64,000 bases of DNA. Origin: Desmonostoc vinosum HA7617-LM4. GTDB taxonomy: Bacteria > Cyanobacteriota > Cyanobacteriia > Cyanobacteriales > Nostocaceae. This document shows, one piece after another, positions 27,911-37,385 of this stretch. Position 1 is the first letter of the stretch; every line of letters begins with the position of its first letter. The stretch is taken from assembly GCA_019359515.1 (NCBI GenBank), contig JAHHHC010000011.1:62001-126000 (forward strand). Direction: 5' to 3'. The notes under the pieces were generated by a model. It saw nothing but the letters and a program-made list of their open reading frames with translations. It did no database searches and had not been told where the DNA came from. A program made the translations under genes and the position numbers.

Positions 27911-28684
27911 ATGGGATTATTTGATCGCATTAAGCGAGTAGTCGGTGCTAATCTTAACGATTTGGTCAGTAAAGCAGAAGATCCAGAAAAAATGCTAGAA
28001 CAAGCCATCCTGGAAATGCAGGAAGACTTGGTACAACTGCGCCAAGGAGTTGCCCAGGCGATCGCAGCCCAAAAGCGCACTGAAAAACAGTATAATGACG
28101 CTCAAAATGAAATTAATAAGTGGCAACGTAATGCTCAACTAGCGCTGCAAAAAGGTGATGAAAACTTAGCACGACAAGCTCTAGAACGCAAAAAGACTTA
28201 CACTGATACCAGCACAGCTCTCAAAGCTAGTCTAGATCAGCAAAGCACTCAAGTTGAAACCCTCAAGCGTAACCTCATCCAGCTAGAAAGCAAAATTTCT
28301 GAGGCTAAAACCAAGAAAGAAATGCTCAAAGCTCGGATCACCACCGCCAAAGCTCAAGAGCAACTCCAAGGCATGGTGCGTGGCATGAATACCAGCAGTG
28401 CAATGGCTGCCTTTGAGCGGATGGAAGAAAAAGTCTTGATGCAAGAAGCTCGTGCCCAATCGGCAGGAGAATTAGCAGGTGCAGATTTAGAAAGCCAATT
28501 TGCCCGTTTGGAATCCAGCAGCGATGTTGACGACGAACTAGCAGCCCTAAAAGCATCCCTAGCACCCGCCAGTCCGCCAAACCAGCCCCAACTGCCACCA
28601 CAACAACAAACCACCCCTCCCAAATCGAATGAAGTTGTTGATGCTGAGTTGGATTCTCTACGCAAACAATTGGATCAAATGTAA
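27911..28684 (+). CDS. PspA/Vipp1 family protein, paralogue 2
   Basis: 257 residues, with the N-terminal amphipathic helix MGLFDRIKRVVGANLNDLVSKAEDPEK and long coiled coils like the preceding protein. After a Pro/Gln-rich linker (PPNQPQLPPQQQTTPP) comes a short C-terminal helix (VVDAELDSLRKQLDQM), matching the extra helix that marks Vipp1/IM30. It is therefore the better candidate for the thylakoid-maintenance protein. An AAAGGAAAAAC ribosome site precedes the ATG. Confidence 0.88.
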   Translation: MGLFDRIKRVVGANLNDLVSKAEDPEKMLEQAILEMQEDLVQLRQGVAQAIAAQKRTEKQYNDAQNEINKWQRNAQLALQKGDENLARQALERKKTYTDTSTALKASLDQQSTQVETLKRNLIQLESKISEAKTKKEMLKARITTAKAQEQLQGMVRGMNTSSAMAAFERMEEKVLMQEARAQSAGELAGADLESQFARLESSSDVDDELAALKASLAPASPPNQPQLPPQQQTTPPKSNEVVDAELDSLRKQLDQM

Positions 28685-28710
28685 CATTGTCAAAAATTTT
28701 ATTTCAACTA

Positions 28711-28738
28711 GTCCCACGCCTGTTGGTTGTGGGATTTT
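28711..28738 (+). terminator. Possible terminator after the Vipp1-like gene
   Basis: Stem TCCCAC/GTGGGA with an 11-nt loop, followed by TTTT, 27 bp after the stop. The stem is short (6 bp). Confidence 0.55.
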
Positions 28739-28834
28739 GCTTGGTTATGCAACACTACGCGAATATAACGAGGGGATGAAAATATTTTTTTCCCACTCCC
28801 CACTCCCCACTCCCCACTCCCCATTTTCAAGGTG

Positions 28835-30022
28835 ATGACGATCGCTACAAATATCGATATTATTAATGCACGAGTACCCGGCTATCAAGGTTTGCAGATG
28901 CTCTTGGTGAACCATCAAGGCATAATTGAGCTCATCTTGCCAATGGGTACAGTTTTTAAACGAGTGCCTGCACCAGATTTGCAAGTGTTGGATGTTACTG
29001 GTGATTGGATTTCTTTGGGTGGTGTCGATTTACAGATTAATGGCGCTTTGGGATTGGCATTTCCTGATTTACAGGCGCAAAGCGTTTCTATTATGCAAAA
29101 AATTTCGCAATTTTTGTGGGATGAAGGAATAGATGGATTTTTACCCACTTTGGTAACAACGTCGGTAGAAAATATCCAGCGATCGCTTGCTGTCATTGCC
29201 GATATTATCCCTAATCAACAATCGCTTAGCAAGATTCTAGGAGTACATTTAGAAGGGCCGTTTTTAAATTATCAAAAGCGCGGCGCACACCCGGCAGAGT
29301 ACCTGTTACCTTTAACGGTTGCAGAAGTCAAGCAAGTTTTAGGCAATTATGCTCACGTTGTTAAAATTATTACTTTAGCACCAGAATTAGATCCAACCGA
29401 TGAGGTCATTCCATATCTGCGTTCTTTGGGTATTGTTGTGAGTTTAGGGCATTCTCAGGCAACGGCAAACCAAGCACAACGCGCATTTGAGTTGGGTGCA
29501 ACGATGGTAACTCACGCTTTCAATGCTATGCCACCTTTACATCACCGTGAACCAGGGTTATTAGGAGCAGCTATTATCCATCCTGATGTTATGTGTGGTT
29601 TTATTGCCGATGGACAGCACGTTTCACCCACGATGTTACAAATTCTGATTCGTGCTAGCCATTCCCCCTTTGATCATCAAGGTAATGGGCTATTCCTCGT
29701 CAGCGATGCCCTCGCCCCTTTAGGATTGCCCGATGGGGTGTATCCTTGGGACAGTCGGCAAATTGAGGTCAACAACGGCACAGCTAAACTACCAGATGGC
29801 ACTTTATCAGGAACAACTTTACCTCTATTGGTAGGAGTGCAGAATTTGGTAAAGTGGGGTATCTGCGATGTAGAAGATGCGATCGCCCTAGCTACAGAAG
29901 CACCAAGAAAAGCACTTGGTCTTCCAGGAATTACCCCACATCAACCTGCCAACTTACTGCGTTGGCATTGGGATGAAACCACAAAAGAACTGACTTGGCA
30001 GCGAACACTATATAATTCGTAA
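28835..30022 (+). CDS. nagA: N-acetylglucosamine-6-phosphate deacetylase
   Basis: About 395 residues from ATG 28835; a GTG precedes it directly. Removes acetate from GlcNAc-6-P in amino-sugar and cell-wall recycling. Metal-site motifs: DLQINGALG, HLEGPFLN, GHSQATANQA, THAFNAMPPLHHREPG, SDALAPLGLPDG. A CCCCACT repeat lies immediately upstream, so the ribosome site is weak. The anmK fragment at the end of the window belongs to a related recycling route but is not linked. Confidence 0.92.
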   Translation: MTIATNIDIINARVPGYQGLQMLLVNHQGIIELILPMGTVFKRVPAPDLQVLDVTGDWISLGGVDLQINGALGLAFPDLQAQSVSIMQKISQFLWDEGIDGFLPTLVTTSVENIQRSLAVIADIIPNQQSLSKILGVHLEGPFLNYQKRGAHPAEYLLPLTVAEVKQVLGNYAHVVKIITLAPELDPTDEVIPYLRSLGIVVSLGHSQATANQAQRAFELGATMVTHAFNAMPPLHHREPGLLGAAIIHPDVMCGFIADGQHVSPTMLQILIRASHSPFDHQGNGLFLVSDALAPLGLPDGVYPWDSRQIEVNNGTAKLPDGTLSGTTLPLLVGVQNLVKWGICDVEDAIALATEAPRKALGLPGITPHQPANLLRWHWDETTKELTWQRTLYNS

Positions 30023-30112
30023 TTCGTAATTCGTAATTCGTAATGACGCTCGAGGACTCGCTAACGCTGCGCTAACGTAATTCGTAATTCGTAATTCGTA
30101 ATTCGTAATTAT
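30018..30112. repeat. Composite heptamer repeat
   Basis: ATTCGTA heptamers start inside the last nagA codons and stop. They flank a short GC-rich block GACGCTCGAGGACTCGCTAA and resume after it. CCCACTCCCTACT short repeats follow to 30165. Confidence 0.8.
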
Positions 30113-30208
30113 TTATTCTCCCCGCTCCCTACTCCCTACTCCCCACTCCCTACTCCCCATTTTCATATGATAATTTTAAACATTGGGAACCGATAAAAAT
30201 CAAAGTTT

Positions 30209-30901
30209 ATGAACGCAGCCGACGATAAAACGATTGTTCGTGAGTATTTCAATTCCACAGGGTTTGACCGTTGGAGGCGAATCTACGGTGATGGCGAAGT
30301 CAACAAAGTGCAACTGGATATCCGTAATGGACACCAGCAAACAGTGGATACAGTTCTCGGCTGGCTAAAAGCTGATAATAATTTATCAGGGCTATCAATC
30401 TGTGATGCTGGCTGTGGTGTTGGTAGTCTCAGCATTCCTTTAGCGGCAGATGGGGCTAAAGTTTATGCCAGCGATATATCTGAAAAAATGGTGACAGAAG
30501 CCAAGGATAGAGCCACGGAAATGTTGGGAAATGCTGACAATCCCAATTTTGTCGTCCAGGATTTAGAGTCTTTAAATGGTAGCTACCATACAGTTATTTG
30601 CTTGGATGTTCTAATTCACTATCCCCAAGAAAAGGCAGACGAGATGATTTCTCACCTCTGTTCTTTAGCACAGTCACGGATAATTCTCAGTTTTGCGCCG
30701 AAAACTTTTGGTTTGAGCATACTTAAAAAAATTGGTAGTTTCTTTCCAGGAGCCAGTAAAGCCACTCGTGCTTACCTACATCGTGAGGCTGATGTTATCA
30801 AAATTTTAGATAATAACGGCTTTTCAGTGCAAAGACAATCTATGACTAAAACTAGCTTCTATTTTTCTCGCCTACTAGAAGCCACGCGTGATATGGGATG
30901 A
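30209..30901 (+). CDS. chlM: Magnesium protoporphyrin IX methyltransferase
   Basis: 230 residues. Transfers methyl from SAM to Mg-protoporphyrin IX in chlorophyll synthesis. Recognised by MNAADDKTIVREYFNSTGFDRW, WRRIYGDGEVNKVQ, the SAM motif DAGCGVGSLSIPLA, and C-terminal LHREADVIKILDNNGFSVQR. Complete length. It is the clearest photosynthesis gene in the window. A G-rich short repeat follows the stop directly. Confidence 0.95.
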   Translation: MNAADDKTIVREYFNSTGFDRWRRIYGDGEVNKVQLDIRNGHQQTVDTVLGWLKADNNLSGLSICDAGCGVGSLSIPLAADGAKVYASDISEKMVTEAKDRATEMLGNADNPNFVVQDLESLNGSYHTVICLDVLIHYPQEKADEMISHLCSLAQSRIILSFAPKTFGLSILKKIGSFFPGASKATRAYLHREADVIKILDNNGFSVQRQSMTKTSFYFSRLLEATRDMG

Positions 30902-30950
30902 GGGGGATGAGGCTCTTATGGGTAGGTTTTTTAGATTTCGCGTTTTGGTT

Positions 30951-31022
30951 GACGCGGGGACGCGGGGACACGGGGACGCGGGGACGCGGGGACGCGGGGA
31001 CGCGGGGACACGGGGACGCGGA
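30951..31022. repeat. GGGGACGCG nonamer tandem repeat
   Basis: About seven copies of the 9-bp unit GGGGACGCG/GGGGACACG after chlM. Related short runs occur at 20635-20665 inside menD and at 55460-55495. Confidence 0.88.
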
Positions 31023-31245
31023 GAAAGATTTCGGAACGAAAAAATAGGTTTTTTCAGACTGAATATGAAAAACCTACCCTTGAAAGGCAGGGAGCAGGGG
31101 AGAAATAACAACATTCCCAATTCCCAATTCCCCGTGGGCTGAGCGAAATCGAAGCCACGGGGAATTCCCCACTCCCCACACTTAATGGAAACTGGGCGCA
31201 AGTAAGGTTAAAATCGCAAGCAAAGTTAAAATCTGAAGTGGGATT

Positions 31246-31734
31246 ATGAAAACTGCTGAAAAACTCGCTGCTGGTTGGCTACTAACACTCGGATTCATGT
31301 TTTTAACATTATCAGTATCGACGGTACTGGAAAAAATGACTGTGCAAAAATCAGTCACAATTCCTGTAAGTTGGGATGGCTCAGTTGAGTTTTCAGCAGT
31401 GAAGGATACACCAATATTTGATGAGACTGCGGCAGGTTTTCTGATGTTTGGCGTTCCTAGCACAATATTGGGAGGGTGGTTAACATTAGGTTTGTATCGC
31501 CAAAGTCGGCAAGAGAAAAAGTTGATTCAGCAACAACTAAGCGATCGCATTCAATCAACTTTCTATCAAATGCTACTAGAAAATGATGGACGGATAACCG
31601 TTTTAAATTTTGCGATCCAATCACAATTACCAGCAGCCACCGCTAGACAATATTTAGACGATAAAGCTAAAGAATTCCACGCGAATTTTCAGGTGAATGA
31701 GGAAGGAGCTGTATCATATCATTTTGATATCTAA
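31246..31734 (+). CDS. Two-span membrane protein, unknown function
   Basis: 162 residues. Membrane helices lie at about 8-28 (AGWLLTLGFMFLTLSVSTVL) and 63-85 (AGFLMFGVPSTILGGWLTLGLY), with a short external loop. The cytoplasmic C-terminal half looks like a winged-helix or helical domain (IQSTFYQMLLENDGRITVLNFAIQSQLPAATARQYLDDKAKEF). It may be a small membrane-anchored regulator, but the family was not recognised. It lies 46 bp before the DUF423 gene. Confidence 0.65.
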   Translation: MKTAEKLAAGWLLTLGFMFLTLSVSTVLEKMTVQKSVTIPVSWDGSVEFSAVKDTPIFDETAAGFLMFGVPSTILGGWLTLGLYRQSRQEKKLIQQQLSDRIQSTFYQMLLENDGRITVLNFAIQSQLPAATARQYLDDKAKEFHANFQVNEEGAVSYHFDI

Positions 31735-31779
31735 AACTCACTCCACTTCACTTTCTTTGCCGATTAACAGCTAAGTCTC

Positions 31780-32157
31780 ATGACGCAGATTTTTTTAAGT
31801 ATAGCTGCCATTTTAGGCGGTTTGTCTGTTGCAGCTGGTGCTTTTGCTTCTCATGCATTGAGGGAAAAAATTAGTGAGCGATCGCTCTCAATTTTTGAGA
31901 CTGGCGCTCGTTACCAAATGTATCATGCCTTGGCACTTTTGTTAGTAGCATTACTAATTAGTCGCACCGAATCACCTCCACCTAGCCTGATAGCAAGCGG
32001 ATGGTTATTTATTATTGGCATTGCCATTTTTTGCGGCAGCTTGTACGCCCTGAGTCTAAGTGGTATTAAATCATTAGGAGCGATCGCGCCAATAGGTGGT
32101 GCAGCCTTTCTTGCGGGTTGGACTGCTTTAGCTTTTGCCGCTTGGAGTTTCAAGTAG
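31780..32157 (+). CDS. DUF423 small membrane protein
   Basis: 125 residues with four hydrophobic helices. It carries the family hallmarks: the N-terminal GGLSVAAGAFASHALR, YQMYHALALLLVAL, and GSLYALSLSGIKSLGAIAPIGGAAFLAGW. DUF423 proteins are inner-membrane proteins of unknown function. It may be co-transcribed with the preceding two-span protein. Confidence 0.88.
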   Translation: MTQIFLSIAAILGGLSVAAGAFASHALREKISERSLSIFETGARYQMYHALALLLVALLISRTESPPPSLIASGWLFIIGIAIFCGSLYALSLSGIKSLGAIAPIGGAAFLAGWTALAFAAWSFK

Positions 32158-32215
32158 TCAAGATGAGGAGCTAGGGACTAGGGAGATAGGGAAGCAGGGG
32201 GCTGGGGGAGCATAA

Positions 32216-32977
32216 TCAATTCCCCCCATTCCCTATTCTCAAACGTAGCAGTAAGTCATGTAAAGCCGCTTTGGCTGAGGGTGCTTCAGGTAGCGTACTC
32301 GCTTCATGTGCTGCTTGCAATTGATTACGCAGTCGTTGATATTCTTGATGATGAAAACTCACATCAGCATCAGACAAAACAGATTTTTCTAAACCTGTCA
32401 ACTTTTGGACAATTAAATCAGGAATATATGGTAAATCAAAAATTTCATTGAGCTTGATTATATTAGCTTCAATAATTCCTGTTTGCATCAAATAAATTCC
32501 AGTTAATAATACTCGATAAACATATAATAATGGCTTAACTCGACGGGGATATTCTTTTTCAAATAATTGCCATTGCGTTTTAGCAAAACCAAAGTAATGA
32601 TAACAGTGATAGCGAGTTATACAACCTTGAACAATAATCTTTAATTCCTCATACTCTGAGGTGCTTTTTAAAATTAAAGGTGAATACAGTTGCTCTAGCA
32701 CATAACCATTCTTTTTGAGCAAGAGCAAAAAGAATTTTTTCACCTCATGAGTTACTAAATCTATTTGTAATTTTTCTCGGATTTCTGAAATTTCAATAGT
32801 TTCACGCCCAGTATTTAAACCCACAACTTCTGTAACTGGTAAAATATGCACTCCCCGCAAATCATAGTCCGAATCTGGCGAAGGAAAACCATATAAATGA
32901 GAGCCGCTAAGAGTTGCAAATAAAAGTGGGTAAGGCTGTTGTTCAATAATTGTGTTAATATAATCCGGCAGATTCAT
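32216..32977 (-). CDS. Polymerase-beta-like nucleotidyltransferase (RlaP-type)
   Basis: About 253 residues from ATG 32977 (MNLPDYINTI). The nucleotidyltransferase signature is GSHLYGFPSPDSDYDLRGVH, with two catalytic aspartates, plus a third acidic residue in LQIDLVTHEVKKF. It fits the family called RlaP (RNA-repair-associated nucleotidyltransferase). No RNA ligase or other repair gene is adjacent, so its substrate is unknown. The C-terminus is helical and Ala/Leu-rich. Confidence 0.8.
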   Translation of the reverse strand: MNLPDYINTIIEQQPYPLLFATLSGSHLYGFPSPDSDYDLRGVHILPVTEVVGLNTGRETIEISEIREKLQIDLVTHEVKKFFLLLLKKNGYVLEQLYSPLILKSTSEYEELKIIVQGCITRYHCYHYFGFAKTQWQLFEKEYPRRVKPLLYVYRVLLTGIYLMQTGIIEANIIKLNEIFDLPYIPDLIVQKLTGLEKSVLSDADVSFHHQEYQRLRNQLQAAHEASTLPEAPSAKAALHDLLLRLRIGNGGN

Positions 32978-33337
32978 AAATAATTCCACAAAATTAAATT
33001 AAATAGATATAGGAATCTGACTTGATTCATGAAATTATTTGCGTGGGCAGAGAGTGGGGAGTAGGGAGTAGGGAGTAGGTAATCAACCTTTTCAATGTAT
33101 ACGGAGTTTTTTCAGAAATCAAATATGAGTCCTATATAGCAATATTATCTAAGTTGTAAAAAAAATTTTTTAACTGAACCGCCTTAGACGCGTAGCGGCT
33201 TCCCACAGGTTAGACGCCAAGTACGCCAAGAGTAAGAGAGAAAATCGAGAGTTGAGAAATTTCACAAATGATTTATGACTGCTATATAATGACACTAAAA
33301 AAATCTTTGCCTCATTCCCAATTCCCCATTCTCCACC
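32978..33337. other. Spacer with short repeats
   Basis: Contains GGGGAGTA short repeats (33055-33078) and a GACGCGTAGCGGCTTCC / GACGCCAAGTACGCC segment of the kind dispersed in Nostocales genomes. No gene is seen. Confidence 0.5.
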
Positions 33338-33688
33338 TCAAGAATAAAGACTTTCCGCTTTACAATATATTTTTATTGGCGGTTCAGTAAAATATTTAAA
33401 TAAAGCTGGACATAGCCATCCTTCCATATTTTTTTGACTCCAGTAATACCAATGGCCGTTATATTCTTCTTTTAACCAAATTAATTCTGCTTGATAGCCG
33501 GGAAAAGGATTTGCAGAAAACAAAAGCTTAAAACCTTCATCCACATTCGGTATATCTTGAACCAAAACGTCAATCATCTCAGGTACGCCACTTACAAAAG
33601 GTTCTTGAACTAGCCTCGTATGTTCATCATCGAATACCCATGTTTGATGATGTCGATAGGGAAAAATTACCATCATGGAATTAGTCAT
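33338..33688 (-). CDS. Hypothetical protein (DUF6717-like)
   Basis: 116 residues, rich in Trp/Tyr/Phe (MVIFPYRHHQTWVFDDEHTRLVQEPFVSGVPEMIDVLV...NPFPGYQAELIWLKEE...WYYW...GWLCPALFKYF). Compact and soluble with no signal peptide. It matches my memory of the small DUF6717 family found in cyanobacteria and myxobacteria; function unknown. The start is ATG 33688, or one of the next Met codons at M5/M6. Confidence 0.65.
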   Translation of the reverse strand: MTNSMMVIFPYRHHQTWVFDDEHTRLVQEPFVSGVPEMIDVLVQDIPNVDEGFKLLFSANPFPGYQAELIWLKEEYNGHWYYWSQKNMEGWLCPALFKYFTEPPIKIYCKAESLYS

Positions 33689-33887
33689 TAAGCCACCTCT
33701 GTTTAAATTTATATATTGATCATGGTTAAGATATTTGTGGCGATCGCATTCTCTAAATATTAAATTTTAATTTTTTATACTAACTTACTTTAAGTGATGG
33801 GTTCTGCTGAGTAAATTTATCAAATAATCAGGAAATTCTCAGTTATACAGATTATTTTATAAAGCTATTAGGAGCTAATACATAATC

Positions 33888-34676
33888 ATGTGTCGTTTAC
33901 TTGCTTACCTCGGTTCACCAATTTACCTGGAACCTCTTTTGTATAAACCAGAACACTCGTTGATAGTTCAGAGTTATCAACCACAAGAAATGATTTCTGG
34001 AGTTGTCAACGCTGATGGCTTTGGTATGGGGTGGTATCATCATCAAAAAGATACTGAACCTTTTACTTACAAAAATACCCTGCCTATTTGGAATGATATT
34101 AATCTGCCAAGTTTGAGCCGTTACATCGAAACAGGATGTGCATTAGCATATGTTCGCAGTGCTACATTAGGTCAAGCTTTAGATTTAAGTAACTGCCAGC
34201 CTTTTAAATATCAGAACCTGTTATTTATCCACAATGGCCGAATTGAAAAGTTTCGCCAGACACTTTACAGGCCAATACGTAACCAATTAAACGATGAAAT
34301 TTACCAGTCTGTTAATGGAACTACGGACTCTGAACACATATTTGCTTTGTTGCTGTCTTACTGGCAAGCTAACCCAGACAAAACTCTAGAGCAAGCCTTA
34401 AATATTACTTTGCGAGAACTGCTTGACTTAGCCCATACCTATAATACTTATGTTTCTGCCAACGTGGTGATCAGTGACGGGTATCGCCTCATAGCTTCTC
34501 GCTTTACTACAAAATCACCCGCACCTTCTCTGTATTTGTTAAAAAATGACCCTACTTTCCCCCAGTCTGTAATTATTGCATCCGAACCGCTATTTATTGG
34601 TCATTGGACTGCTTGCCCAGAAAATAGCATCATCAGTGTGGATGAAAACTGTGATATTAGAATTGAGAAAATTTAG
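33888..34676 (+). CDS. Class II glutamine amidotransferase, EgtC-like
   Basis: 262 residues starting MCRLLAYLGSP, so Cys2 becomes the N-terminal nucleophile. Typical N-terminal hydrolase motifs follow: GVVNADGFGMGWYH, ALAYVRSATLG, NCQPFKYQNLLFIHNGRI, GTTDSEHIFALLLSYW. EgtC removes the glutamyl group during ergothioneine synthesis. The next gene, 62 bp away, is EgtB-like, which supports that role. No egtD methyltransferase is in the window. AGGAG lies upstream of the ATG. Confidence 0.83.
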   Translation: MCRLLAYLGSPIYLEPLLYKPEHSLIVQSYQPQEMISGVVNADGFGMGWYHHQKDTEPFTYKNTLPIWNDINLPSLSRYIETGCALAYVRSATLGQALDLSNCQPFKYQNLLFIHNGRIEKFRQTLYRPIRNQLNDEIYQSVNGTTDSEHIFALLLSYWQANPDKTLEQALNITLRELLDLAHTYNTYVSANVVISDGYRLIASRFTTKSPAPSLYLLKNDPTFPQSVIIASEPLFIGHWTACPENSIISVDENCDIRIEKI

Positions 34677-34738
34677 TTTAAAAATAGGGAACTTGTAGTA
34701 AGCGGACTTGTGCTGAGCGTAGTCGAAGGAGTCGAAGT

Positions 34739-36031
34739 GTGAGGAATTGGAAAAGAGATTTTTATCCTTTCGTTATAGACCGTTGTCCGTCAATATATAG
34801 TTTGAAAGAGGCTATTTTTTTAGCTTTTAATGAATGTCGTCCTCAAACTTTGGCTCTATTTGAGAATATGGATGAAGGCATATTTCGCTGTCAGCCTCAT
34901 CCCGACTTTAGCCCCGTTGGTTGGCATTTAGGACATATTGCTTATACTGAATCTTTGTGGTTGTTAGAACGTAGTGCAGGTAGTCCTTGTATGTTTCCGC
35001 AATATTGTAAGCTATTTGCGGCTGATGGTTTACCCAAATCAAAGCGCGTTCAATTACCAAATCTAGAAGAAATCCTTTATTATCTGGAAACAGTCAGAAA
35101 AAAAGTTCTGGAATATCTAGAAGTAGCTGATATTGAGCAGCAAGAAAGTCTTTGGCGGTTTTTGATTCAGCACGAAAGTCAACATTATGAAATTATTAGT
35201 TATGTATTGGAATTGGTGAAAATTCAACAGTTATCAGTAATCAGCGATCAGTTAGTTGTACTGGGCCAAGTCGATGTATCCGTTATCAATCATCAAATGA
35301 TTCAAATCCCTGCTGGTGAATTTGAGCAGGGAAGTAACTCAATTAATGCTCTAGATAATGAACGTCCAGCACATAAAGTATATTTAGACACTTACTTAAT
35401 TGACCGTTATCCTGTGACTTGTGGGCAGTATCACCTATTTATGGAATCTGGAGGGTATGAAAATTCTTGTTGGTGGTCGCAATCTGGCTGGGAATGGCTA
35501 CAAAATGAACAGGTAACACAACCACTTTATTGGTGTAACGATCGCATTTACAATGATCACCCAGTTTGCGGTGTCAGTTGGTATGAAGCCGATGCATATT
35601 CGCGGTTTGTTGGCAAGCGACTACCCACAGAAGCTGAATGGGAAAAAGCAGCAAGCTGGGATGCAAAAGTCAACCAACGCCGCATTTATCCTTGGAAAAA
35701 TGCAGCACCAATTCAACATTGTAATTGCGATCGCCTCATAGGTAAAACAACAGCGGTCAATGCCTATCCATCTGGGCAAAGTGCTTACGGCTTGTATGAT
35801 ACCTTGGGAAATGTTTGGGAGTGGACTGCTTGTTGGTTTGATGGTTACAGCGGTTTCCAAAGTTACCCTTACATAGGTTACTCACAAGTATATTTTGACC
35901 AAAAGCATCGCGTCCTTAAAGGTGGCAGTTGGGCAACTCGTCCTTGGGTGCTACGTCCTAGTTTTCGTAACTGGTATTATCCCAGCGTGCGCCAAATTTT
36001 TGCTGGGTTTCGTTGTGCTGCTACACCATGA
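34739..36031 (+). CDS. EgtB-like nonheme iron sulfoxide synthase
   Basis: 430 residues. A DinB-like N-terminal domain carries the three iron-binding histidines (GWHLGH and the HESQH pair). A C-terminal FGE-sulfatase/SUMF1 domain follows ([80 protein letters not shown]). EgtB joins hercynine to a thiol in ergothioneine synthesis. The start is a GTG. The GAAGGAG ribosome site and the start itself lie in a dispersed repeat (CTTGTGCTGAGCGTAGTCG...), so the N-terminal 20-25 residues may be unusual. Confidence 0.87.
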   Translation: MRNWKRDFYPFVIDRCPSIYSLKEAIFLAFNECRPQTLALFENMDEGIFRCQPHPDFSPVGWHLGHIAYTESLWLLERSAGSPCMFPQYCKLFAADGLPKSKRVQLPNLEEILYYLETVRKKVLEYLEVADIEQQESLWRFLIQHESQHYEIISYVLELVKIQQLSVISDQLVVLGQVDVSVINHQMIQIPAGEFEQGSNSINALDNERPAHKVYLDTYLIDRYPVTCGQYHLFMESGGYENSCWWSQSGWEWLQNEQVTQPLYWCNDRIYNDHPVCGVSWYEADAYSRFVGKRLPTEAEWEKAASWDAKVNQRRIYPWKNAAPIQHCNCDRLIGKTTAVNAYPSGQSAYGLYDTLGNVWEWTACWFDGYSGFQSYPYIGYSQVYFDQKHRVLKGGSWATRPWVLRPSFRNWYYPSVRQIFAGFRCAATP

Positions 36032-36073
36032 GAGGGAACAGGGAACAGGGGGATGAGGGGGAGAAACACCAAT

Positions 36074-36164
36074 TCCCCAGTCCCCAGTCCCCAGTCCCCA
36101 GTCCCCAGTCCCCAGTCCCCAGTCCCCAGTCCCCAGTCCCCAGTCCCCAGTCCCCAGTCCCTTT
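36074..36164. repeat. CCCCAGT heptamer tandem repeat
   Basis: About 13 perfect copies of CCCCAGT between the egtB-like gene and rnz. It is the same unit as in murD (52457-52573) and at 55337-55460. Confidence 0.93.
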
Positions 36165-36270
36165 TACAGATAAATTCAGGTATTGCTGAATAATAGGTTG
36201 TTAAAGTCTGCCAACAGTTACTAGAGTTAAGAAAGCGTCAAATTTAATAATAGGAAGACTAAAGAACGCT

Positions 36271-37230
36271 GTGCAGATAACATTCTTAGGGACGAGTTCC
36301 GGTGTACCCACGCGATCGCGCAATGTTTCAAGCATCGCCCTGAGATTACCACAAAGGGCGGAACTGTGGCTATTCGATTGTGGTGAAGGTACTCAGCATC
36401 AAATTTTGCGGAGTGAACTGAAAATCAGTCAGCTCTGTCGAATTTTTGTTACCCATATGCACGGCGACCACATCTTTGGTTTAACGGGACTATTAGCCAG
36501 TTGCGGCTTAGCTGGCAATGTACAACGAGTTGATATCTATGGCCCAACTGGGTTAAATGAATATATCCAAGCAGCTTCACGTTACTCTCACACACATTTT
36601 TCTTACCCCATCAAAGTTCATACTGTCCGTCCAGGGGTAATTTATGAAGACGATGAGTTTACGATTAGCTGCGGACTTTTACATCACCGGATCACAGCTT
36701 TTGGCTACCGCATCGCCGAAAAAGACCGTTCAGGACGCTTTGATGTAGAAAAAGCCAAAGTTTTACAAATTCCTCCTGGTCGCGTTTACGGTCAACTCAA
36801 GCGTGGTGAAACGGTAACGCTAAGTGATGGGCGAGTGATTAATGGCACTGACTTGTGTGGCCCTACAGAAATTGGTCGGAAGATTGCGTATTGTACAGAC
36901 ACTATTTATTGTGAAGGCGCAGTCGAATTGGCAAAAGATGCCGATGTGTTAATTCACGAAGCAACTTTTGCTCATCAAGATGCAGAGATGGCATTTCAGC
37001 GATTGCATTCTACAAGTACGATGGCAGCACAAACCGCTTTAGCAGCTGGGGCACATCGCTTGATTATGACTCATTTTAGCCCCCGCTATGCTCCTGGGAA
37101 TGCTTTAGAGTTGAAGGATCTACTTCAAGAAGCCCGTGCTATTTTCCCCAATACAGACATGGCTTATGATTTCATGGTTTACGAAGTACCCAGGCGGCGA
37201 GAGGTTGAGCTAACTAAAGTAGGTGTTTAA
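36271..37230 (+). CDS. rnz: Ribonuclease Z
   Basis: 319 residues, GTG start at 36271 (MQITFLGTSSGVPTRSRNVSS). This metallo-beta-lactamase-fold nuclease matures tRNA 3' ends. Motifs: HMHGDHIFGL (metal site), LHHRITAFGYRI, PPGRVYGQLKRG, CTDT, HEATF and the C-terminal MTHFSPRY. Length is normal for the short bacterial RNase Z. Confidence 0.95.
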   Translation: MQITFLGTSSGVPTRSRNVSSIALRLPQRAELWLFDCGEGTQHQILRSELKISQLCRIFVTHMHGDHIFGLTGLLASCGLAGNVQRVDIYGPTGLNEYIQAASRYSHTHFSYPIKVHTVRPGVIYEDDEFTISCGLLHHRITAFGYRIAEKDRSGRFDVEKAKVLQIPPGRVYGQLKRGETVTLSDGRVINGTDLCGPTEIGRKIAYCTDTIYCEGAVELAKDADVLIHEATFAHQDAEMAFQRLHSTSTMAAQTALAAGAHRLIMTHFSPRYAPGNALELKDLLQEARAIFPNTDMAYDFMVYEVPRRREVELTKVGV

Positions 37231-37385
37231 AGGTATGTTGGTTTGCTGGCGGAATGGGGAACTTACACTGAACCAATTGAAGGAGTCGGCATTGCCGAAT
37301 TCAGGTATAAAAATAATTTTGCTTGATTGACAAAACCTTCAGTATATTTCATCTTAGTGAGGAAAAAGCGATCGCTATAGGAGTA

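Noticed and set aside
36074-36164. CRISPR array candidate
   Set aside because: It is a simple 7-bp tandem repeat without spacers.
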